A stretch of DNA of 64,000 nucleotides, taken from positions 1 through 64,000 of the forward strand of contig JBLGAC010000020.1 in assembly GCA_047610385.1 (NCBI GenBank). Reading direction: 5' to 3'. This DNA is from JBOCEF01 sp047610385. GTDB lineage: Bacteria; Pseudomonadota; Alphaproteobacteria; Rhodobacterales; Rhodobacteraceae. The notes under the pieces are model-generated. The model had not been told where the DNA came from. It saw only the letters and a list, made by a program, of their open reading frames with translations, and searched no databases. Shown here in pieces: positions 14,516-22,333 of this stretch. A program made the translations under genes and the position numbers. Positions within the stretch are counted from its first letter, which is position 1. Every line of letters begins with the position of its first letter.

Positions 14516-15265
14516 TCAGTCGGTGACGAGGCGCAGATGACCGCGGCTGCGCTTTTGCCCAAAGCGCCCGGCGCCGGGATTTCCGTCAATTGCCCTGAGC
14601 GGAGGTGGCGTTTCGGTCTGCGCGCCGCCATCGCCGCCATGGGCAAAGCGTGCAGCGGTTTCGGACATCCCGGTGGCGTCCACCGGGGTCTGCATCGGCT
14701 CCAACTCCGCCGCGCGATCTGGATCAATGTCGATTGGCAGCATCCGTGCGCCAAGGCAACGCAGCCGCAGATCGGTCATTGGCGCGCGTGATATCCGCGG
14801 CGCGTCCGCGAGGTTGACTGCGCCCAGAATGCGGGTCATCTCGCCCAGCTCTGACCGCATGGGCAGCAGCAGAATTTCGCCTGCCCAGCTTTCGCCCTCA
14901 GGCGCGCGCTGGTGTTCGGCGCGCACCCGCATCACGCCAACGCCGGGCTCACCCAAGGTGCGGCGGGCCATCAGGGTCAATTCCCTTTCATGGCCGAAAA
15001 TCATCAGCGCATCGGCAGGACGGCCGCGCAGTTCCTGCCCCGACATCTCGCAAAGCTTGGTGCCGGCAAGGCGGAACCGAAGGCCGCCTTCTTGCGTGGT
15101 CTCAAGGATAAACATCGTCTCCAACGCCCCGCGAATTTTGCGGGGGTCAATCTCTGAGCGATAGGGCGCATCGCGTCCTTCGCGAAGATCGTTCCAGTAG
15201 CTGTGCAGCGCCTGGGTGTTGGGATGATCCATGAGCCGTTCGAACCTGACGTATTTCTGCATCAT
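14516..15265 (-). CDS. PAS-domain (PAS_5 type) protein
   Basis: A 249-residue protein whose first 165 residues match the PAS_5 layout common in Rhodobacterales: LHSYWNDLREGRDAPYRSEI, DPRKIRGALETMFILE, LRFRLAGTKLCEMSGQELRG, then DALMIFGHERELTLMARRTL. No output domain follows; the C-terminal 80 residues are Pro/Gly/Arg-rich and look disordered. It is probably a cytoplasmic sensor or adaptor, signal unknown. The start at 15265 follows AAGGG at a slightly long distance. The gene converges on the structured region at 14334-14484 and diverges from yicC across a 476-bp spacer. Confidence 0.8.
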   Translation of the reverse strand: MMQKYVRFERLMDHPNTQALHSYWNDLREGRDAPYRSEIDPRKIRGALETMFILETTQEGGLRFRLAGTKLCEMSGQELRGRPADALMIFGHERELTLMARRTLGEPGVGVMRVRAEHQRAPEGESWAGEILLLPMRSELGEMTRILGAVNLADAPRISRAPMTDLRLRCLGARMLPIDIDPDRAAELEPMQTPVDATGMSETAARFAHGGDGGAQTETPPPLRAIDGNPGAGRFGQKRSRGHLRLVTD

Positions 15266-15741
15266 TTTAACACAACCCTTCTCGGTCCAGCGGAGAATGC
15301 AAACCGAGAGCGATTGCGCCCCCCGTGTTCCAATCCTGATCGGGAGACTTTTCGCTAAAGTCGCCCCGCCTCAGGTTGATAGCGTGGATCGTCGGGCATT
15401 TGTTTCGCATTCAAGATTAACGGATCGGCGTTAATAAAGATTGCCATCTTGGTAATGATGCACTGCAACGCCGCAGATCGCAATCGGCTCTGTCGCACAG
15501 GGGAACCATCCATAAGGTCAGTCGCCATGGCCCTTTGTGCGTGGCGGGCCTTTTATGCCGCGTGCGGCACGCCTGAATGCCGCGTGCGGCACGCCTGAAT
15601 GGCGCACGCGAAGACCCTGCATACTCGTGGCAGGCTGGAATACGTTATCGCCCAGTGCGCCGCTTCGTTTGCGTGCGAGCGTGCCCGCCGCTAGGGTCAG
15701 CCCCACCAAACACCCGCCTAGGCACCCGTCAGGAGACCGCG
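15266..15741. other. Long intergenic region between PAS gene and yicC
   Basis: 476 bases with no credible gene. The left half is A/T-richer (two TTAA tetramers at 15417-15420 and 15431-15434) and is the likely promoter area for both divergent genes. The right half carries the tandem palindromic repeat at 15557-15600 and, just before yicC, the Shine-Dalgarno CAGGAGA. Confidence 0.5.
15557..15600. repeat. Two tandem 22-bp palindrome-bearing repeats
   Basis: A perfect 22-base unit is repeated head to tail (15557-15578 and 15579-15600). Each copy contains the inverted repeat TGCCGC-GT-GCGGCA (6-bp arms; the first T lies one base before the unit) followed by CGCCTGAAT. Confidence 0.9.
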
Positions 15742-16653
15742 ATGACCATCCGCAGCATGACCGGTTTCGCGGCGCGCGAAGGCAGCCATGGCACCCTGAC
15801 CTGGCGGTGGGAGATGCGCGCGGTCAATGCGCGCGGCCTTGATCTGCGATGGCGTGGGCCTGAGGGGCGCGATGCCCTTGAACCCGCAATCCGCAAGAAC
15901 GCGCAGGCCCGGCTGACCCGCGGCGCGGTTTCAATCGCGCTGCGGATTGATGACGGGCCGGATGCGGCGGGCCCAAGGCTGTTGCTGGACCCGGTGCTGC
16001 TGAATGCGCTGCTTGACGCCGATGCGGGGATCCGCGCGGCGGCGGCAGGGCGCGGCATCACCTGCGCGCCGCTTTCGGCCGAGGCGCTGCTGAGCCATCG
16101 CGGCGTGCTCGACCGTGCGCCGGACATCCCCGACCCCGATCTGCGCGCGGCGCAGGACGCTGCGATTCTGGCGGACGGGTTGGCGGCGCTGGAGGGCCTT
16201 GTGGCCATGCGGGCCGAAGAAGGCGCGCGGCTGGCCGCGATCATCGCTGGCCAGATCGATGATATCGAAGGCTGGACCGCGCGCGCCGCAGTTGCCGCCG
16301 CAGCGCGCGCCGCCGCCCAAGGCCCACTGCTGCGCCGCCGCCTGGCCGCGGTTCTGGACGCAGCGGGCGGCGCGGTGGACGCCGCGCGTCTGGCGCAGGA
16401 ACTGGCGTTGATCGCGGTCAAAGGCGACGTGAGCGAGGAGATCGACCGCCTTGGCACCCATATCGCCGCGGCCCGCGACCTGATGGGGCGCACGGACGCG
16501 GTGGGCCGAAGGCTCGATTTCCTGACCCAGGAATTTAACCGTGAGGCCAACACCCTTTGCGCCAAGGCCGATTTCGCCGCCTTGACCGAGGCTGGGCTTG
16601 AGTTAAAGACCGTGATCGACCGGATGCGAGAGCAGGTGCAGAACATCGAATGA
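15742..16653 (+). CDS. YicC/YloC-family endoribonuclease
   Basis: A 303-residue protein with the family start MTIRSMTGFAAREGSHGTLTWRWEMRAVN and end AALTEAGLELKTVIDRMREQVQNIE; the conserved GRRLDFLTQEFNREANTL is also present. YicC-type proteins are single-strand-specific endoribonucleases acting in RNA turnover. The ATG at 15742 follows CAGGAGA; a longer frame upstream covers the palindromic repeats and is not conserved. Its stop overlaps the gmk start (ATGA), the classic yicC-gmk arrangement. Confidence 0.92.
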   Translation: MTIRSMTGFAAREGSHGTLTWRWEMRAVNARGLDLRWRGPEGRDALEPAIRKNAQARLTRGAVSIALRIDDGPDAAGPRLLLDPVLLNALLDADAGIRAAAAGRGITCAPLSAEALLSHRGVLDRAPDIPDPDLRAAQDAAILADGLAALEGLVAMRAEEGARLAAIIAGQIDDIEGWTARAAVAAAARAAAQGPLLRRRLAAVLDAAGGAVDAARLAQELALIAVKGDVSEEIDRLGTHIAAARDLMGRTDAVGRRLDFLTQEFNREANTLCAKADFAALTEAGLELKTVIDRMREQVQNIE

Positions 16654-17315
16654 CTGATTCCCATGACGTGACCCGCCGCCGCCGTGGCTTGCTGTTCATA
16701 CTCTCGTCGCCCTCAGGCGCGGGAAAATCAACGCTGTCACGGCGCCTGTTGGCAGATGATGACAGCTTCACCTTTTCCGTGTCGGCCACCACGCGCACAC
16801 CGCGGACCGGCGAAACCCATGGGGTGGATTACCTGTTTCACACCCACGCAGAATTCAAAGATCTGGTCGAAACCGACGGGATGTTGGAACATGCTGAGGT
16901 GTTCGGGAATTTCTACGGATCCCCCCGCGCGCCGGTAGAGGCCGCGATCAATGCCGGGCGCGACGTGCTGTTCGACGTGGATTGGCAAGGCGGGCAGCAG
17001 TTGCGCAATTCTGCGCTTGGCGACGCGGTGGTGTCGGTGTTCATCCTGCCCCCCTCAATCGCAGAGCTGGAGCGCCGCCTGCGCGCCCGCGGTCAGGACG
17101 ACGAGGACACCATCGCCAAGCGCATGACCAAAAGCCGCGATGAGATCAGCCATTGGGCGGAATACGACTATGTGCTGGTCAACGACGATCTGGACCGCGC
17201 CGATGCCGACATCCGCGCAATTTTGCGCAGCGAACGCCTGCGCCGCGACCGGCGGCCGGGGCTGAACCCCTTCGTGCAAGGGTTGAACCGCGAATATCAA
17301 GGAAGATTTGGATGA
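16650..17315 (+). CDS. gmk: Guanylate kinase
   Basis: A 221-residue P-loop kinase converting GMP and ATP to GDP and ADP. It shows the Walker A SSPSGAGKST (20-29), the GMP-binding SATTRTPRTGETHGVDYLF, NFYGSPRAPVEAAI, and DVLFDVDWQGGQQL. The length and all landmarks are normal. The start overlaps the yicC stop by four bases and its own stop overlaps the next start in the same way, so three genes are translationally coupled. Confidence 0.96.
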   Translation: MTDSHDVTRRRRGLLFILSSPSGAGKSTLSRRLLADDDSFTFSVSATTRTPRTGETHGVDYLFHTHAEFKDLVETDGMLEHAEVFGNFYGSPRAPVEAAINAGRDVLFDVDWQGGQQLRNSALGDAVVSVFILPPSIAELERRLRARGQDDEDTIAKRMTKSRDEISHWAEYDYVLVNDDLDRADADIRAILRSERLRRDRRPGLNPFVQGLNREYQGRFG

Positions 17316-17842
17316 CCACGCTTTACGCGCTCAACGGCATATCCCCGCAGCTTCCCGAGGACGGTGATTTCTGGATCGCCCCCGGCGCGGCAGTGATTGG
17401 CAAAGTGATCCTGCGCGCGGGCACCTCCGTGTGGTTCAACGCAGTGCTGCGCGGCGACAATGAGATGATCGAGATCGGCGAGGGGTCCAACGTGCAGGAT
17501 GCCACCGTGCTGCACACTGATCCGGGCTGTCCGCTGACCATCGGCGCCAATTGCACCATCGGCCACAAGGCGATGCTGCATGGCTGCACCATCGGCGACG
17601 GGGTCCTTATCGGCATGGGCGCGACGGTGCTGAATCGCGCTGTGATCGGCAAAGGCTGCCTGATCGGCGCGGGGGCGCTGATCACCGAAGGCAAGGTGAT
17701 CCCGGACGGATCGCTGGTGATGGGATCCCCGGGCAAAGTGGTGCGCCAGCTCGACGATGGGGAGTTGGCCCGGCTGCTGGCCAGCGCCGCGCATTACCGC
17801 GCCAACATGCGCCGGTACCGCGCTGGTTTGACCGCGATTTAA
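17312..17842 (+). CDS. Gamma-class carbonic anhydrase family protein (YrdA-like)
   Basis: A 176-residue left-handed beta-helix (hexapeptide repeat) protein. Zinc-ligand histidines are in place: ATVLHTD (H68), TIGHKAMLH (H85, H90). Also visible are SVWFNAVLRGDNEMIEIGEGSNVQDATV and VMGSPGKVVRQL. Members are trimers; some hydrate CO2, others are of unknown activity and lack the catalytic glutamate loop of Cam, as this one does. The ATG at 17312 overlaps the gmk stop. The gene is the last of the yicC-gmk unit and converges with chpT. Confidence 0.9.
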   Translation: MTTLYALNGISPQLPEDGDFWIAPGAAVIGKVILRAGTSVWFNAVLRGDNEMIEIGEGSNVQDATVLHTDPGCPLTIGANCTIGHKAMLHGCTIGDGVLIGMGATVLNRAVIGKGCLIGAGALITEGKVIPDGSLVMGSPGKVVRQLDDGELARLLASAAHYRANMRRYRAGLTAI

Positions 17843-17869
17843 TTTGGCGAGGGTTTGAACGGGTTCCGG

Positions 17870-17943
17870 GTCTGATTTGGCGCTGGGTCTTAACTGGCGC
17901 CAGTCTGATTTGGCGGGGGATCGGCCTAGGGCGCCTTGCGCCC
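17870..17943. repeat. Direct repeats, palindrome and hairpin between converging genes
   Basis: GTCTGATTTGGCG occurs at 17870-17882 and again at 17903-17915, flanking the perfect palindrome CTGGCGCCAG (17894-17903). A hairpin GGGCGC-CTT-GCGCCC follows (17929-17943). All lie between the tails of the carbonic anhydrase and chpT genes. Confidence 0.8.
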
Positions 17944-17981
17944 CCGTCGGCCGAGCGCCCCCCGAGAGGGGCGCGGGCGCG

Positions 17982-18692
17982 TCATCCCGGCGTTGGAAGG
18001 GCGGCAGTGAAGCGCAGGATCGATGCGTGCTGGTCCAATGCCAATGCTGCGCCACCTTCGCGGGCGATTGCGTGGGCGGCCAGCCATTGCACGTCGCGGG
18101 GCGCGGGCGGCTCAGACGCCTCGCGGCCGGCAATCCACATGGGCGCATGTTCATTCAGGCGCATTGAGGGGCCGGACGCGGTGACGCGGATCACGTGATC
18201 CGCGCCCACGTCGACCAGGATCTCGCCTCCGCGCGGTAGGGCGGCGGCGGCCCCCATGCAGCCTAGACAGATCAACCGTGCCCCGAGCCGGGTGGTCTGT
18301 GCGCCGGGCTGCGGCCCCCAGACCAGCGTCGCGCGGGCAGTCGAATACCGCGCGTTCAACACCTTACGGACTGGGTCGAGGCCATGGGCCGCGTCCCCTG
18401 CGCCGGGTCCGAATGCCAGGCGGAAAAATTGCAGCAGCCCGGATGCGTTCGCTGCGCTTTCGGAAATCAGCGCCATTTCCTGCTTGCCTGAGGCACCGAA
18501 TTGCTCAATCAGCTCCACGCCATTGCCGATGGCACCCACGGGCGAAATAAGGTCATGACAGATGCGCGCTGCGACCAGCATCGCCAACCCCGTCCCGCCG
18601 AATGCGGCGTCGAGCCCGCCCGTGGGGCCATGATCGGGCACGCTGGCGTCTGGGTCAGCTTGGCTTTGTACCTTGGATCGTCCGAACAACAT
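17982..18692 (-). CDS. chpT: Histidine phosphotransferase ChpT
   Basis: A 236-residue protein with the ChpT dimerisation/phosphoacceptor helix LAMLVAARICHDLISPVGAIGNGVELI (phosphoacceptor H46), then a degenerate ATPase-like domain. ChpT passes phosphate from the CckA hybrid kinase to CtrA and CpdR in the alphaproteobacterial cell-cycle/motility relay. The start at 18692 follows a GGGGAGG-type site; a longer frame upstream runs through the divergent promoter and is Cys-rich noise. The divergent DUF3553 neighbour is the usual one in Rhodobacterales, which supports the call. Confidence 0.88.
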   Translation of the reverse strand: MLFGRSKVQSQADPDASVPDHGPTGGLDAAFGGTGLAMLVAARICHDLISPVGAIGNGVELIEQFGASGKQEMALISESAANASGLLQFFRLAFGPGAGDAAHGLDPVRKVLNARYSTARATLVWGPQPGAQTTRLGARLICLGCMGAAAALPRGGEILVDVGADHVIRVTASGPSMRLNEHAPMWIAGREASEPPAPRDVQWLAAHAIAREGGAALALDQHASILRFTAALPTPG

Positions 18693-18780
18693 GGCCTCGC
18701 GCCTCCCCGCATGATTTTTCAGGCGACGGTCCGCGCCTGTTCCTTCACACTGGTTAAAGACTGCACAAGAAAGGTTTACA

Positions 18781-18969
18781 ATGAATGACCTCCTCGAACC
18801 CGGCGATATCGTTTTACATCCCGGTGCGCCCGAATGGGGCCAAGGGCAGGTGCAATCGGTGATTGGCGGGCGCATCACGGTTAATTTCGAACATTCTGGC
18901 AAGCAGGTGATCAACGGCGCCGTCATCGCGCTGCAACTTTTGCAGCCCGCACAGCAGATCAAAGATTAA
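18781..18969 (+). CDS. DUF3553 small protein
   Basis: A 62-residue protein with the DUF3553 pattern: LLEPGDIVLHPGAPEWGQGQ then VQSVIGGRITVNFEHSGKQVI. It looks like a small SH3/CarD-like beta-barrel (inference). Its ATG follows AAGAAAGG. It is transcribed divergently from chpT, with 88 bases between the starts for both promoters. Function unknown. Confidence 0.88.
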   Translation: MNDLLEPGDIVLHPGAPEWGQGQVQSVIGGRITVNFEHSGKQVINGAVIALQLLQPAQQIKD

Positions 18970-19146
18970 GCGCATCCGCGGCGGCTGCGCACAGGAGCGA
19001 CGCGTGCCTATCAAAGGCGGAGCAGCGGCAGGTGGGCGCAGTTGCGTCGGCGCACGCCTCGGCATATGGTCCGGCTGCCTCAGCAAGGGGGCGCTGGCGA
19101 CGACCGGCGCGGCCGGGGCGTGGAGTTTCATCATCAGGGGCGACGG

Positions 19147-19962
19147 ATGCTGATCGAAGCGGGACGGTTCCAGGTGCGTCTGGCCGAGACGGAGGAAGAG
19201 GTGGCGGCGGCTCAGCGCCTGCGCTACCGCGTCTTCGTTGAGGAGATGGGCGCCGTCGCGACCCCCGAGGAGGCGGAGTTGCGGCGTGAGCGCGACCGCT
19301 TTGACCCCCATTTCGAACATCTGATCTTGATCGACAAAGAAGCCGCGTCACCCGACCCGCTGGACCGTGTCGCAGGCGTTTACCGCCTGATGACCGGCGA
19401 GCGTGCGCGTGACGGCATCGGTTTCTACGGTGCCACCGAATATGATCTGAGCAAGCTTGAGACCTATCCCCGCAAGGTGGTGGAGCTTGGCCGATCCTGC
19501 GTTGCGGCGGAATATCGCGGCGGCACGGCGATGCATCTGCTGTGGTCGGGCCTCGGGGAATATGTCACCCGCAACGACATTGAGATCTTGTTTGGCGTCG
19601 CATCCTTCCACGGATCCGACCCCGAACCGATCGCCGATGCGCTGAGCTATCTGCACCACGGCCATCTGGCGCCCGAAGATCTGCGCGTGCGCGCCCATGC
19701 AGAACATTTCGTGGCAATGGATCTGATCCCCGCCGACCAGATTGACCGTAAACGCGCGCTGAAACAGATCCCGGCGCTGATCAAGGCGTATATCCGCCTT
19801 GGTGGCTTTGTGGGCGAAGGCGCTTGGGTCGATCATGATTTCAACACTGTCGACGTGTGCCTGTTGATGGACACTGTGCGCATGGTGCAACGCTACCGCA
19901 GCTTCTACGGCAAGGACGGCTCTGCCGACGCCGCGGGGCAGGCGGGTGGCGTGCAAGGCTGA
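19147..19962 (+). CDS. olsB: L-ornithine N-alpha-acyltransferase OlsB (GNAT)
   Basis: A 271-residue GNAT-fold protein. The OlsB pattern is clear: FQVRLAETEEEVAAAQRLRYRVFVEEMG, VAGVYRLMTGE, ELGRSCVAAEYRGGTAMHLLWSGLGEYV, FGVASFHGSDPEPIADALSYLHH and FGEGAWVDHDFNTVDVCLLM-like end. OlsB transfers a 3-hydroxyacyl chain from ACP to ornithine, giving lyso-ornithine lipid. The start at 19147 follows AGGGG; the longer upstream frame is not conserved. The next gene, 8 bp downstream, is olsA, completing the two-step pathway in the membrane. Confidence 0.92.
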   Translation: MLIEAGRFQVRLAETEEEVAAAQRLRYRVFVEEMGAVATPEEAELRRERDRFDPHFEHLILIDKEAASPDPLDRVAGVYRLMTGERARDGIGFYGATEYDLSKLETYPRKVVELGRSCVAAEYRGGTAMHLLWSGLGEYVTRNDIEILFGVASFHGSDPEPIADALSYLHHGHLAPEDLRVRAHAEHFVAMDLIPADQIDRKRALKQIPALIKAYIRLGGFVGEGAWVDHDFNTVDVCLLMDTVRMVQRYRSFYGKDGSADAAGQAGGVQG

Positions 19963-19970
19963 TCGCAGGC

Positions 19971-20831
19971 ATGTCTGATCCTTCCTGGAATGAGGCGACG
20001 CCGCCGACCTATCCGCGGGCAGGCGCTGCGCGCATCGCGCTGGCGGTGGTGCGGCTGGTCTTGGTGCTGGGGTTGACGCTGACGCTGCTGGCCGCCTTTG
20101 TGACCGTGAAGGGCGCTGAGCGGGTGTTTCCCGGCCTCAGGCGTCTGCGCAACCGCATCGCGTCGGCTTGGGGGCGGTCTGTGGCGCGGGCGCTCGGCAT
20201 ACGCGTTGTGTCGATTGGCGCGCCGATCCCGCAAGGCGGGGCGATCGTGGCGAACCATTCGTCCTGGACCGACATTTTGGTGCTGCTGGCTGCCACCCGC
20301 GTGACCTTCGTGTCAAAGGCTGAGGTGCGCAATTGGCCCGGCATCGGCATTATGGCCCGCGCTGCCGACACGCTGTTCATCGAACGCCGCCGCTCTCACG
20401 CCAAAAGGCAGGAGCAGGAGATGAAAGCCCGCATCGCCGCTGGCCAGCATCTTCTGTTCTTCCCTGAGGCGACCTCCACCGACGGGCGCCGGGTGATCCC
20501 GTTCAAAAGCACCCTGTTCTCGGTGTTCTTCACCCCTGAGCTGAAAGACAGCGTCTGGGTGCAGCCGGTGTCGGTGGTCTATCGGGCGCGCCCGGATGGC
20601 GGTCGGCCGCTGGATTTCTATGGCTGGTGGGGCGACATGGATTTCGGCAGCCACATCTGGGTGCTGCTGACGCGCAGCTTCGGCGGAACCGCAACGGTGG
20701 TGTTCCACCCGGCGGTGCGTGCCGCCGATTTCGCGCACCGCAAAGCGCTTGCCGCGTATTGCGACAGCGCCGTGCGCCAAGGGCTTGAGGACCATGTCGG
20801 CCCCGCCCCCACCCCGATCACTGAGCGCTGA
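19971..20831 (+). CDS. olsA: OlsA-type lyso-ornithine lipid O-acyltransferase (PlsC family)
   Basis: A 286-residue membrane acyltransferase. An N-terminal membrane helix (about 22-46) is followed by the catalytic NHSSWTD (H96 to D101) and the phosphate-binding-type FPEATSTDG. Later GTATVVFHPAVRAADFAHRKALA is typical of the OlsA branch. It would add a second fatty acid to lyso-ornithine lipid made by OlsB, or act as a 1-acylglycerol-3-phosphate acyltransferase; gene order favours OlsA. The ATG at 19971 lies 8 bp after the olsB stop. Downstream the spacer carries GC-rich hairpins. Confidence 0.9.
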   Translation: MSDPSWNEATPPTYPRAGAARIALAVVRLVLVLGLTLTLLAAFVTVKGAERVFPGLRRLRNRIASAWGRSVARALGIRVVSIGAPIPQGGAIVANHSSWTDILVLLAATRVTFVSKAEVRNWPGIGIMARAADTLFIERRRSHAKRQEQEMKARIAAGQHLLFFPEATSTDGRRVIPFKSTLFSVFFTPELKDSVWVQPVSVVYRARPDGGRPLDFYGWWGDMDFGSHIWVLLTRSFGGTATVVFHPAVRAADFAHRKALAAYCDSAVRQGLEDHVGPAPTPITER

Positions 20832-20988
20832 GCGTCAAGACACTGACCGCCCCGCGGCAAGACGCTGAGCGCTGAGTCGCCAGCCAATTCGCGCCGTCCT
20901 AGGGTCGGTGCGCGGCGCGCCCTTTGCGCGCCCGGCGGAGGGAGCGGGAGGGCCCGTCCCTCCCCGACCGACGCCGCGCCGCTGGGGA

Positions 20989-21660
20989 TCAGTCGTCTGC
21001 CTCAAGAATCGCATTCAGCGCGGTTGTCTTGGCCGCGACGTCGCCATCCCAGATATCCGCGTCGGGAATGACGAAGTCGGCGAAGGGCGCCAGCGCTGCC
21101 ATCTCGGCCTCGGAGATGCCGCCTTCGGCGACCACCGGGGTTTCGATCATTTCGGCCCACCACTGGAACAGGTCCAGATCCGCGACAGCGCCGTCGCCAA
21201 GCGCGCCTTCGACCCGGTGCGGGCGAAACAGCACGTAATCGGCGCCTGCCTCAGCCGCGGTCATCCCGTCATGGCGCGATGTCCCGCAGGCAACGCCCAT
21301 GATCGCGTCCGGGCCGATCGCAGCGCGCACGTCGCGCAGGCGCACGGCGCGGCTCTCCACCTCTACGCCGTCTAGGCCGAGGGGGCCTGCCAACCGGAAA
21401 TGCTCCGCCAGAATCAGCGCCACGTCGGCCTCATGGCAGATCGGGCGCAGGATGTCGGCGGCGCGGCGGATCTCCGCCTCAGAGGCGCCGGGCATGTCCA
21501 TGCGCACGCAGCCCGCAGCCCCCGTTGCCAGCGCCGCGCGCAGCTTGGGGGCCAGCGCCTCGGCGTCGAAACGCGGGGGCGTGACCAGCATGATGCGGCC
21601 GCCATCGGGGGCGTCCGATTTCGGGGTGGGGGCGGGGGCTTTTGCGCGGCTGTTCGTCAT
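20989..21660 (-). CDS. ThiE/TenI-like TIM-barrel protein, degenerate
   Basis: A 223-residue protein with the thiamine phosphate synthase outline: MLVTPPRFDAEALAPKLRAAL, ALILAEHFRLAGPLGLDGVEVES, AIMGVACGTSRHDGMTAAEAGADYVLFRP and PVVAEGGISEAEMAAL. In true ThiE the second strand ends DGVHLGQ with Asp/Lys residues for the pyrimidine pyrophosphate; here it reads DGVEVES, and the GPxxxTxTK phosphate motif is missing. It is therefore a family member of uncertain activity. The start at 21660 was chosen over a longer upstream frame without similarity. It stands alone, with no thi genes nearby. Confidence 0.75.
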   Translation of the reverse strand: MTNSRAKAPAPTPKSDAPDGGRIMLVTPPRFDAEALAPKLRAALATGAAGCVRMDMPGASEAEIRRAADILRPICHEADVALILAEHFRLAGPLGLDGVEVESRAVRLRDVRAAIGPDAIMGVACGTSRHDGMTAAEAGADYVLFRPHRVEGALGDGAVADLDLFQWWAEMIETPVVAEGGISEAEMAALAPFADFVIPDADIWDGDVAAKTTALNAILEADD

Positions 21661-21845
21661 GGCGCGTCCAATAGCGCTGCGCAGCGGCTGCGTCCAGCGG
21701 ATCGCACGCGCGGTACGGGAAATCGTCGGGCGGTGCGCGAATTGTTCTCGAACAATGCCGCAATCCACGCCAGCATGCATGGCCGTTTGCAGGTTGCAAT
21801 CACTCGGGCGGGACGTGGCCGCCCCACCAGATACGGAGCGACGCC

Positions 21846-22244
21846 ATGTTGGACATTCCCCTCGAAACCCTTGCCTGGATCATCGTCAAGGCGCGTGAGA
21901 TCGACAACAAGGACGCGAACACCTCAGACAGTGGCGATGCGGGGGAGGAAAACGACGACGCGTCAGATTCGCAAGACCGTGGCGACGATCCGTCGGAGCA
22001 GGAGCTGAGAAGCTGGATTTCGGATCTGTCGGACACCGAACAGGCGCAGCTTGTGGCGCTGTTCTGGCTGGGCCGCGGTGATGCAGAGGCCGATGAGTTC
22101 GCCGATCTGGTCGAGCAGGCGCGTGAGGCGCGCACCGGCCCGACCGAAGATTACCTGCTGGGCGCGCCGTTGCTGGCCGATCTGCTGGAAGAAGGGCTGG
22201 AAAAGCTTGGCATTCCGGTGGCCGAGGTCGAAAACCTGATCTGA
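21846..22244 (+). CDS. DUF3775 domain protein
   Basis: A 132-residue acidic protein. It starts MLDIPLETLAWIIVKAREI, then has a low-complexity Asp/Glu/Ser stretch (about 23-53), then the DUF3775 core LRSWISDLSDTEQAQLVALFWLGRGDA and DYLLGAPLLADLLEEGLEKLG. The function is unknown; the family is common and conserved in alphaproteobacteria. The ATG at 21846 follows GGAGCGA. It is monocistronic and converges with the ScfR gene. Confidence 0.85.
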   Translation: MLDIPLETLAWIIVKAREIDNKDANTSDSGDAGEENDDASDSQDRGDDPSEQELRSWISDLSDTEQAQLVALFWLGRGDAEADEFADLVEQAREARTGPTEDYLLGAPLLADLLEEGLEKLGIPVAEVENLI

Positions 22245-22333
22245 GTCGGAACGCGGCCCTCGCGGGGATTGACCCTGCTTCGGCTCGGCGCCGCAGGGCG
22301 GCGCGCGCGCCATCCCGGCGGCGGCGTGGGTGG

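Noticed and set aside
15417..15434. Possible CtrA box (TTAA...TTAA) in the yicC/PAS spacer
   Set aside because: The spacing is 10 bases, whereas the CtrA consensus needs 7 (TTAA-N7-TTAA).
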